Below, in pieces: positions 1 to 6,068 of a stretch of DNA of 18,283 bases (position 1 is its first letter; every line of letters starts with the position of its first letter). The position numbers and the translations under genes were made by a program. The DNA is taken from NCBI GenBank assembly GCA_024279745.1, contig JAJRRE010000314.1, forward strand, positions 1 to 18,283, written 5' to 3'. The DNA comes from Alphaproteobacteria bacterium (GTDB lineage Bacteria; Pseudomonadota; Alphaproteobacteria; Rhizobiales; Hyphomicrobiaceae). The notes below the pieces were generated by a model. That model was not told where the DNA came from and searched no databases. It was given only the letters and a program-made list of their open reading frames with translations.

Positions 1-240
1 AGTCTCCAGCTGATCAAGATTATAGGTCTTGTCATAATAGCGAACATCATAATCCTTCGTCGTGCGATATTTGATATTGCGGATGTTCTTTATGGTGACT
101 TGGTTAGCGCCCGAGAAGCTCACGCGGGGCAGAACCGCTTGGTCGGCGGACCATTTGCGCTCCAGCGACGGCGTTACGATAAAGCCTTGGGCAACCCAGG
201 CCAGCACAATGATCACAATAAGGGCAAGAAATTTTTTCAT
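1..240 (-). CDS. DUF4105 (Lnb N-terminal periplasmic domain) protein, 5' part only
   Basis: An open frame runs on the minus strand from an ATG at 240 to the window edge, giving 80 codons with no stop; the rest lies outside. The N-terminus has two lysines (MKKF) followed by a hydrophobic stretch at about residues 4-20, which reads as a signal anchor or signal peptide. Residues around 46-78 carry the pattern F-S-G-x-x-x-V-T-I-K-N-I-R-N, then Y-R-T-T-x-D-Y and a YDKTYNL segment. That is the recognisable start of DUF4105, a periplasmic-facing domain of unknown function. No clear ribosome binding site is visible. A CtrA-type half-site, TTAACCAT, lies at 250-257. The frame and anchor are seen directly; the family call rests on motif recall. 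Confidence 0.75.
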   Translation of the reverse strand, partial: MKKFLALIVIIVLAWVAQGFIVTPSLERKWSADQAVLPRVSFSGANQVTIKNIRNIKYRTTKDYDVRYYDKTYNLDQLET

Positions 241-391
241 GGAGCAAACTTAACCATAGAGCTGGCCTGAGGGAAAGAGGGGCCTAAAGGATAATTGTAT
301 TCAGAGGCGATTTGCTTGTTTTATTTTGCCTTGCTGCGGTAAATACGGGGCGAGGCGAGCAGGTTTACACGATCTATGCAGTAAACTCATG

Positions 392-409
392 TATATCAGC
401 TATATCAGC
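392..409. repeat. 9-bp tandem direct repeat in the zapE upstream region
   Basis: TATATCAGC occurs twice back to back (392-400 and 401-409), 45 bp before the zapE start. The spacing is close to one helical turn and could suit a regulator, but this is only position and pattern. I found no convincing -35/-10 pair around it. Confidence 0.5.
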
Positions 410-453
410 GCGAAACACCCTATACGCTTTGGGGGGACATTGATGAACGGCAC

Positions 454-1596
454 ATGGCAATGAGCGATACTGTGCAGCAAAAATATCAGGCTCTTGTTGC
501 CTCTGGCGAGTTGGAGGCTGACCGCGCGCAGGCGGCAATTGCAGTGGCGCTGACCGATCTGGCACATGAATTGGAAAACTGGCGACCGCGCTGGCAAAGG
601 GGCGGCGCCCGGTTGCTGCATTTGTTCTCCGGGCAATCTCACTCAACGCCCAAGGGCCTTTATATTCACGGCAAGGTCGGGCGCGGCAAAACCATGTTGA
701 TGGACATGTTCTTTGACACCGCCCGCGTGGCGCGCAAACGGCGGATGCATTTTCACCAGTTCATGGCCGAAGTGCATGATCAGATAACTGAGGCCCGTCT
801 TGCCCATGCCGGAGATCCCATCCCTCATGTCGCGCAACATTTGACCGCGCAAACGGCGTTGTTGTGTTTCGATGAGCTGCATGTCCGCGATATTGCCGAT
901 GCAATGATTTTGGGACGGTTGTTTGAAGCGATGTTCGATAGCGGCGTTGTGATAGTCGCGACCTCCAACAGTGCGCCGCGCAATCTATATAAACACGGCC
1001 TAAATCACATGTTGTTTGAACCGTTTATCGAATTGATCGCGCAGCATATGAATGAATTTGAACTTGCGGCGCAAAAAGACTTTCGGCTGGATAAATTGTC
1101 GGGGCGCGCGCTTTATTTCTCGCCGCTTGATGAAACCGCCGCCCGCAACATGGACGAGATGTGGAATAAGCTGACCGGCGGCTCGCCGGCCACGCCGATG
1201 GAGCTGGAAGTCAAGGGGCGGCTGGTTCAGGTGCCCAGGGCGGCGATGGGTGCTGCGCGGTTTCAATTCGATGATCTATGTGCCCAGCCCCTGGGCTCGC
1301 TTGATTATCTGCGTATTGCCCAAGTATTCCACACCATCGCGATCGACGACATACCAATTATGAGCGCGGCTAACCGCAATGAAGCGCGCCGGTTCATCAA
1401 TCTGATCGATACGCTCTACGATAACCGGATTTCATTGGTAGCGTCTGCAGCAGCGGAACCAAACGAGCTTTATGTGGAGGGTGACGGCGCCCAAATGTTT
1501 GAGCGCACCGCCTCACGGCTGATCGAAATGCGCAGCCAGGATTACCTTTTGCAACGTGAGACCCGGCTGCAGGCCGCGGCGGCAGGAGCGCCTTAA
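454..1596 (+). CDS. zapE: Cell division protein ZapE / AFG1-like ATPase
   Basis: The product is a 380-residue AFG1-family P-loop ATPase. In Escherichia coli ZapE acts on the FtsZ ring; the mitochondrial relative Afg1/LACE1 acts in quality control of respiratory-chain proteins. Visible features are Walker A GKVGRGKT at residues 73-80 (G73, K79, T80), Walker B LLCFDE with D140 and E141, and a sensor-1-like ATSN at 169-172. Length matches the family (about 370-390). The start at 454 gives MAMSDT; the ATG at 460 is an equally plausible start, and neither has a well-spaced ribosome binding site. The gene lies just upstream of mdh, a frequent arrangement in alphaproteobacteria, but a 427-bp gap suggests separate transcription. 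The reading frame stays open after the TAA, which I consider chance. Confidence 0.93.
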   Translation: MAMSDTVQQKYQALVASGELEADRAQAAIAVALTDLAHELENWRPRWQRGGARLLHLFSGQSHSTPKGLYIHGKVGRGKTMLMDMFFDTARVARKRRMHFHQFMAEVHDQITEARLAHAGDPIPHVAQHLTAQTALLCFDELHVRDIADAMILGRLFEAMFDSGVVIVATSNSAPRNLYKHGLNHMLFEPFIELIAQHMNEFELAAQKDFRLDKLSGRALYFSPLDETAARNMDEMWNKLTGGSPATPMELEVKGRLVQVPRAAMGAARFQFDDLCAQPLGSLDYLRIAQVFHTIAIDDIPIMSAANRNEARRFINLIDTLYDNRISLVASAAAEPNELYVEGDGAQMFERTASRLIEMRSQDYLLQRETRLQAAAAGAP

Positions 1597-1700
1597 GCCG
1601 CGCGCACCGCCAGCAGGAGCCACAGCAGCAGCGCCGGCAACAGCAAAAGAGCATTCAAGACTACCAAAATCGATCCAATCGCCGCAGCAACATTGAGCAT
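1593..1700 (-). CDS. Possible 35-residue single-span membrane peptide
   Basis: On the minus strand an ATG at 1700 opens 35 codons ending in a TAA that shares bases with the zapE stop (TTAA palindrome at 1593-1596). The peptide is almost wholly hydrophobic, with alanine and isoleucine early, then leucine runs including LLLLPALLLWLLLAV, and a short polar tail with one arginine. This suits a single membrane span. A TGA directly precedes the ATG, so the frame cannot extend. No good ribosome binding site is visible, and leucine-rich frames can arise by chance opposite CAG/CAA-rich DNA. I do not recognise it. Treat as a candidate only. Confidence 0.2.
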   Translation of the reverse strand: MLNVAAAIGSILVVLNALLLLPALLLWLLLAVRAA

Positions 1701-2023
1701 TCAAATATTCGTTTCTTCGAGTGTTCATATCATCGCTTTGACGTTGCTCATCGCGCGTCATCAAACCGGCGCTAAACTTTTTGCTATTGGCCCGGTCGCA
1801 GCCTTGAATGCGCTGTGGTTTAGGTTTAACAGCACTGGGTATGAGCGCCCCAATGGTTTGAGCCAGGGCTGCGGATAAAAAAAGCTGCGGATCGCATATG
1901 CAGCCATTATGTAGGTGTGAGATCTATATTTGGTCTGAGATCTGCCGACTGGCTCTTGGACTATTGGCCCGTTCCCGTGCAATCAAATTCGACAAGCAAT
2001 AAAATTCAAGGAGTAAACTTCTC
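1597..2023. other. zapE-mdh intergenic region with short repeats
   Basis: No convincing rightward gene lies in this 427-bp gap. It holds the minus-strand small-ORF candidate, a repeated 9-mer GCTGCGGAT (1868-1876 and 1884-1892, period 16) and a repeated TGAGATCT (1918-1925 and 1936-1943, period 18). Read leftwards, the segment from about 1903 to 1877 forms GCTGC/GCAGC followed by seven T, a weak terminator-like pattern with a long loop. The mdh promoter should be here, but I see no confident -35/-10 pair. The mdh ribosome binding site AAGGAG is at 2008-2013. Confidence 0.6.
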
Positions 2024-2989
2024 ATGGCGCGCAAAAAAATAGCGTTGATCGGTGCCGGTATGATCGGTGGTACGCTGGCTCATCTGATCGGGCTGAAAGA
2101 GCTGGGCGATGTTGTCCTGTTCGATATCGCCGAAGGCATGCCCGAGGGCAAAGCGCTTGATCTGTCGCAAGGCTCGGCCGTTGAAGGCTTTGACGCCAAT
2201 TTGAAGGGCACCAATGCTTATGCCGATATTGCCGGCGCCGATGTGGTCATTACAACTGCCGGCATTCCGCGCAAACCGGGCATGAGCCGCGATGATCTGC
2301 TGGGCATTAACTTGAAAGTCATGGAGCAGGTCGGCGCCGGTATCAAGAAATATGCCCCCGATTCGTTCGTGATCGTGGTGACCAATCCGCTCGACGCCAT
2401 GGTCTGGGCGATGCAGCAGGCGTCGGGTCTGCCGACGTCCCATGTGGTCGGCATGGCGGGCATTCTGGATACGGCGCGCTTTCGCTATTTCCTTGCCGAC
2501 GAGTTTAAAGTGTCGGTCGAAGATGTATCGGCCTTTGTTCTGGGTGGCCATGGCGACGATATGGTGCCGCTGCCGCGCTATTCGACCGTTGGCGGTATTC
2601 CGCTGCCGGATCTGATTAAAATGCGCTGGATTACCGAAGACCGGCTGGAGCAGATTGTCGACCGGACCCGCAAGGGCGGCGGCGAGATTGTCGGGCTGAT
2701 GAAAACCGGCTCAGCCTTTTATGCGCCCGCGTCGGCGGCAATCCAGATGGCCGAATCCTTCCTCAAGGACAAAAAACGCATTTTGCCCTGCGCCTCCTAT
2801 CTCAACGGTGAATATGGTGTGAAAGGTCTCTATGTTGGTGTGCCAATCGTCATTGGTGCCGGCGGCGTCGAGCGCGTTGTCGAGATTGATCTCAATTCCA
2901 AAGAGCGCGGCATGTTCCAAAAATCGGTTGATTCGGTGAAAAACCTGGTCGCCGAATGTCAACGCATCGCCCCGCATCTGGGCAGCTAG
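2024..2989 (+). CDS. mdh: Malate dehydrogenase, NAD-dependent (LDH-like type)
   Basis: The enzyme oxidises malate to oxaloacetate with NAD+ in the cytoplasmic TCA cycle. It has 321 residues, typical of the lactate dehydrogenase-like malate dehydrogenases of alphaproteobacteria. The N-terminal Rossmann motif is GAGMIGG (10-16), and D34 is the acidic residue expected to prefer NAD over NADP. R83 in the GIPRKPGM loop is the residue that selects dicarboxylic substrates over lactate, with R89 and R152 as further substrate arginines. The catalytic pair is D149 (ILDTAR) and H176 (GGHGDD). The start is fixed by AAGGAG 10 nt upstream. It leads the probable mdh-ridA-sucCD unit, with a 61-bp gap to ridA. 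Confidence 0.97.
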   Translation: MARKKIALIGAGMIGGTLAHLIGLKELGDVVLFDIAEGMPEGKALDLSQGSAVEGFDANLKGTNAYADIAGADVVITTAGIPRKPGMSRDDLLGINLKVMEQVGAGIKKYAPDSFVIVVTNPLDAMVWAMQQASGLPTSHVVGMAGILDTARFRYFLADEFKVSVEDVSAFVLGGHGDDMVPLPRYSTVGGIPLPDLIKMRWITEDRLEQIVDRTRKGGGEIVGLMKTGSAFYAPASAAIQMAESFLKDKKRILPCASYLNGEYGVKGLYVGVPIVIGAGGVERVVEIDLNSKERGMFQKSVDSVKNLVAECQRIAPHLGS

Positions 2990-3050
2990 GCACTGGTAAG
3001 CCACGCCGCGATAACGGACCTCAATCAAGCAGACAGGATCACAGTCAGAT

Positions 3051-3434
3051 ATGTCGAAACATGTTATTACAACTGATAAAGGCAAAGCCGTCGGGCCTTA
3101 CTCACTGGGCGTGGCGAGCGGCGATTATATTCACTTCTCCGGCCAGATCCCGCTTGATAGCGGCACCGGAAAATTGGTCGGCGAGGATATTAGCGGCCAA
3201 ACCGAGCAGGTCTTTGTCAATATCAAAAACCTGCTCGAAGCTGCCGGCGCGCAAATGAGCGATATCGTCAAGACCACGGTATTCTTAACTGATATGGCGG
3301 ATTTCGCGCCGATGAATGAGGTCTATAAAACCCATGTGGCAGAGCCTTATCCGGCCCGCTCGACTATTGCCGTGGCTGCCCTGCCGCTGGGTGCCAAAGT
3401 CGAGATCGAGATGATCGTCTATAAGCCAAGTTAG
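3051..3434 (+). CDS. ridA: RidA family reactive enamine/imine deaminase
   Basis: A 127-residue YjgF/YER057c/UK114 (RidA) protein. RidA proteins hydrolyse reactive enamine and imine intermediates such as 2-aminoacrylate, released by pyridoxal-phosphate enzymes, protecting other enzymes from damage. The active-site set known from E. coli RidA is present at matching spacing: Y17 (GPYSLG), R103 (YPARST) and E118 (KVEIEM). G31-Q32 in the FSGQIP strand also fit the family. The preserved arginine supports a true deaminase (RidA subfamily) and not one of the Rid groups that lack it. The ribosome binding site is weak (AGGA-like, about 3033-3040). The gene sits between mdh and sucC on the same strand, so it is probably co-transcribed with TCA genes. 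Confidence 0.92.
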   Translation: MSKHVITTDKGKAVGPYSLGVASGDYIHFSGQIPLDSGTGKLVGEDISGQTEQVFVNIKNLLEAAGAQMSDIVKTTVFLTDMADFAPMNEVYKTHVAEPYPARSTIAVAALPLGAKVEIEMIVYKPS

Positions 3435-3454
3435 GGGATTTGCGAGGCGCTTCT

Positions 3455-3483
3455 GGCTAGGCCCTGTAAAATCAGGGCTAGCC
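3455..3483 (+). other. Hairpin between ridA and sucC
   Basis: GGCTAGGCCCT (3455-3465) can pair with AGGGCTAGCC (3474-3483), giving a 10-bp stem with one bulged G and an 8-nt loop, 20 bp after the ridA stop. No T run follows, so it is not an intrinsic terminator. A 3' stability or processing hairpin that changes the ratio of mdh-ridA to sucCD message is possible but inferred. Confidence 0.5.
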
Positions 3484-3603
3484 CTATCGCGCCGCTTTGC
3501 TACACTATCACGCTAAACCACCAATTCGTTGTCGCCTTGATCGGTCTGTTCGATCACACAAGCATTTCCCCAAGCCAATACCCCAAGCTAAGCAGGATCA
3601 AAT

Positions 3604-4806
3604 ATGAATATTCACGAATATCAAGCCAAACAAGTATTGAGTTCTTTCGGGGTTCCGGTCGCGCAAGGGGCGGCGGCGTTCTCACCCGATGAAGCGGCGG
3701 CGGCGGCGGCGGATCTGCCCGGTCCGGTTTGGGTGGTCAAGGCGCAGATCCATGCCGGCGGGCGCGGCAAGGGCACATTCAAAGAAGCCGATGCGGGCGA
3801 GGCGGGCGGTGTGCGGCTGGCAAAGTCACGCGAGGAAGTCGAGACCTTTGCAGCTCAGATGCTCGGCAAGACACTGGTCACCAAACAGACCGGCCCGGCG
3901 GGCCGTGTGGTCAATCGGCTCTATATTGAAGACGGCTCGGCGATCGCGCGCGAATTATATCTGTCGGCTCTGGTTGATCGCGAAACCTCGCGCGTGGCGT
4001 TCATCGTCTCCACCGAAGGCGGTATGAACATTGAAGAAGTGGCGCATGACACGCCGGAGAAAATCGTGCAAATCACCATTGACCCGGCAACCGGCATTCA
4101 AGGTTATCACGGCCGCAAGATCGCTTATGCGCTGGGCCTTGAAGGCCAGGCAGTTAAGCAATGCGTTAAGCTGATCGGTAATCTCTACCGGATGGTTACG
4201 CAAAAAGACATGTCGATGCTGGAGATCAACCCGCTGATTGTCACCAATGACGGCGATCTTCTGGCGCTCGATGCCAAGGCTGATTTCGATAGCAATGCGC
4301 TGTTCCGCCATCCCGACATTGTTGAGCTGCGCGATCTGGAAGAAGAAGATCCAGCTGAAGTGGAAGCTTCCAAGCATGATCTGAGTTATGTCAAACTCGA
4401 CGGCGAAATCGGCTGCATGGTCAATGGTGCCGGTCTGGCCATGGCGACGATGGACATTATCAAGCTCTATGGCTCTGAGCCCGCCAACTTCCTCGACGTT
4501 GGCGGCGGCGCCACCAAGGAAAAAGTGCAAGCGGCGTTCAAGCTCATTTTGTCTGACCCCAATGTGAAGGGCATCTTGGTCAATATCTTCGGCGGTATCA
4601 TGCGCTGCGATGTCATTGCCGAAGGCGTTGTGGCAGCGGCCAAGGATATGGCGATCACTGTGCCGCTGGTGGTGCGTCTGGAAGGCACTAATGTCGAGCT
4701 GGGTAAGCAGATTTTGTCGACGTCGGGTCTGGCAATAACACCCGCCGACAATCTGGCCGATGCCGCCAAGAAGATTGTCGATGCGGTCAAAGCCGTCGCC
4801 GTCTAG
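3604..4806 (+). CDS. sucC: Succinyl-CoA synthetase (ADP-forming) beta subunit
   Basis: The beta subunit of the SucCD complex, which couples succinyl-CoA cleavage to nucleotide triphosphate synthesis. At 400 residues it is close to the usual 386-400. It opens with the typical MNIHEYQAKQ. The ATP-grasp region holds K46 and the GGRGKG loop (52-57), with N210 and D224 as the magnesium ligands, 14 residues apart as in E. coli N199/D213. A C-terminal CoA-ligase domain includes the LDVGGGATKE loop and the NIFGGIMRCD segment. AGGA 6 nt before the ATG fixes the start. A run of six alanines (residues 31-36) is encoded by six consecutive GCG codons, an in-frame microsatellite in the N-terminal part. It is followed 38 bp later by sucD. 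Confidence 0.97.
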   Translation: MNIHEYQAKQVLSSFGVPVAQGAAAFSPDEAAAAAADLPGPVWVVKAQIHAGGRGKGTFKEADAGEAGGVRLAKSREEVETFAAQMLGKTLVTKQTGPAGRVVNRLYIEDGSAIARELYLSALVDRETSRVAFIVSTEGGMNIEEVAHDTPEKIVQITIDPATGIQGYHGRKIAYALGLEGQAVKQCVKLIGNLYRMVTQKDMSMLEINPLIVTNDGDLLALDAKADFDSNALFRHPDIVELRDLEEEDPAEVEASKHDLSYVKLDGEIGCMVNGAGLAMATMDIIKLYGSEPANFLDVGGGATKEKVQAAFKLILSDPNVKGILVNIFGGIMRCDVIAEGVVAAAKDMAITVPLVVRLEGTNVELGKQILSTSGLAITPADNLADAAKKIVDAVKAVAV

Positions 4807-4844
4807 CTCAATACCAATTTGCCAAATAGGAAATTACAAAGTCA

Positions 4845-5729
4845 ATGTCGATCCTTATCAATAAAGACACGAAAGTCATCTGCCAGGGCCTGACCGGTAG
4901 CCAGGGCACATTCCACTCTGAGCAGGCCATCGAATATGGCACCAAAATGGTTGGCGGGGTAACGCCGGGAAAGGGCGGGCAAACCCATATCGGGCTGCCG
5001 ATCTTCAATACAGTTGATCAAGCTGTGCGCGAGACCGGCGCCGATGCGAGCGTGATTTATGTGCCGCCGCCCTTTGCCGCCGATGCGATTTTAGAAGCCA
5101 TCGACGCTGAAGTGCCGCTGATTATCTGCATCACTGAAGGCGTACCGGTCATGGATATGGTCGGCGTTAAGCGCGCGCTTGACGGCTCAAAATCGCGCCT
5201 CGTCGGGCCTAACTGCCCCGGCGTGCTGACGCCCGATGAATGCAAGATCGGGATTATGCCGGGAAATATCTTCCGTAAGGGTTCGGTCGGTATTCTGTCG
5301 CGCTCGGGCACGCTGACTTATGAAGCCGTGGCGCAGACCACCGCCGCCGGACTGGGCCAGTCAAGCGCGGTTGGCATTGGCGGCGATCCGATCAAGGGGA
5401 TGGACTTTATCGACGTGCTTGATCTGTATCTCGATGATCCTGAAACCCAGTCGATTATCATGATCGGCGAAATCGGCGGCACGGCAGAAGAAGAAGCCGC
5501 CGCATTCATCAAGGCCGAGGCCGCCAAGGGCCGCGCCAAACCCATTGCCGGTTTCATTGCCGGTGTTACCGCGCCTCCGGGCCGGCGCATGGGTCATGCG
5601 GGCGCCATTATCGCCGGCGGCAAGGGCGACGCGGCCTCCAAGATTGCCGCCATGCAAGCCGCCGGCATTGCCATTGCCGACAGTCCCGCCTCGCTCGGCA
5701 CGACTTTGCAAAAACTGCTGCAGGGGTGA
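4845..5729 (+). CDS. sucD: Succinyl-CoA synthetase alpha subunit
   Basis: The alpha subunit carries the phosphohistidine and the CoA site of succinyl-CoA synthetase. At 294 residues it is of normal size (about 288-300). The N-terminal CoA-binding Rossmann-type part has GLTGSQGTFHSEQAI from residue 15, and GPNCPG (121-126) follows in the middle. The phosphorylated histidine is H251 in GRRMGHAGAII. The GGDPIKG loop (179-185) and the GEIGGTAEE segment are also present. AGGAAA at 4828-4833 supports the start. A strong terminator begins 58 bp after the stop, making this the probable last gene of the mdh-ridA-sucCD unit. Confidence 0.97.
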   Translation: MSILINKDTKVICQGLTGSQGTFHSEQAIEYGTKMVGGVTPGKGGQTHIGLPIFNTVDQAVRETGADASVIYVPPPFAADAILEAIDAEVPLIICITEGVPVMDMVGVKRALDGSKSRLVGPNCPGVLTPDECKIGIMPGNIFRKGSVGILSRSGTLTYEAVAQTTAAGLGQSSAVGIGGDPIKGMDFIDVLDLYLDDPETQSIIMIGEIGGTAEEEAAAFIKAEAAKGRAKPIAGFIAGVTAPPGRRMGHAGAIIAGGKGDAASKIAAMQAAGIAIADSPASLGTTLQKLLQG

Positions 5730-5787
5730 GACAGAGGGAGCCGAGCCTATTGTTCGGCGAAACCCAGTCATAAAAACGACTGTCAAG

Positions 5788-5817
5788 CGCTCCGGGATTT
5801 TCCGGAGCGTTTTTCTT
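5788..5817 (+). terminator. Rho-independent terminator after sucD
   Basis: CGCTCCGG (5788-5795) and CCGGAGCG (5802-5809) form a perfect 8-bp GC-rich stem with a 6-nt loop GATTTT, followed at once by TTTTTCTT (5810-5817). Preceding A residues can extend the stem into the T run. This is a textbook intrinsic terminator and should end the sucCD transcript. Confidence 0.9.
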
Positions 5818-6058
5818 GGTGGATGCTGATTTCAGCGCGATTGAAAACATCTAAGCATTCGCATGTTTACGATCAGCCGGCACCGTCTGCGGGCCAGGCC
5901 ATTAGATTGGCGCTGCCTCATCCTTTTAGGGAATAAAAAAGTTCATAGCGAAACTGTTACAACTCTAGCCGAGCAAAATTAGATACAGTAGAGATGTAAA
6001 AGGGGTGCGGCAATTTTTGAATTTGCGTGCAGCTCCATGCAATAGCCATTCGAACATC

Positions 6059-6063
6059 AGGAA
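6059..6063 (+). promoter_or_regulatory. Ribosome binding site deciding the sucA start
   Basis: AGGAA lies 5 nt before the ATG at 6069. The longer frame from GTG at 6027 adds 14 residues unlike the family and lacks such a site, so 6069 is preferred. Confidence 0.75.
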
Positions 6064-6068
6064 CTATC

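Larger units (their letters stand above)
5730..6068. other. sucD-sucA intergenic region
   Basis: Apart from the terminator at 5788-5817 I see no gene or known RNA motif here. The AT-richer part, about 5930-6000, is the likely place for a sucA promoter. The best pair I can offer is GTTACA (5956-5961) with TAGATA (5980-5985) at 18-bp spacing, a weak match to the housekeeping consensus. A short inverted pair AAACAT/ATGTTT lies around 5845-5870. Nothing here matches a riboswitch I know. Confidence 0.4.

Noticed and set aside
1597..1878. zapE frame stays open for 94 codons after its stop
   Set aside because: ZapE already has normal family length, and the downstream peptide has no recognisable domain or start other than a TTG without ribosome binding site; chance is the simplest reading.
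4154..4169. Second CtrA-like site in sucC
   Set aside because: The two TTAA are separated by 8 bp, not 7, and lie inside a coding region.
3955..4530. 191-codon leftward frame inside sucC
   Set aside because: Antisense shadow caused by G/C-biased third positions in sucC; no start signal or domain.
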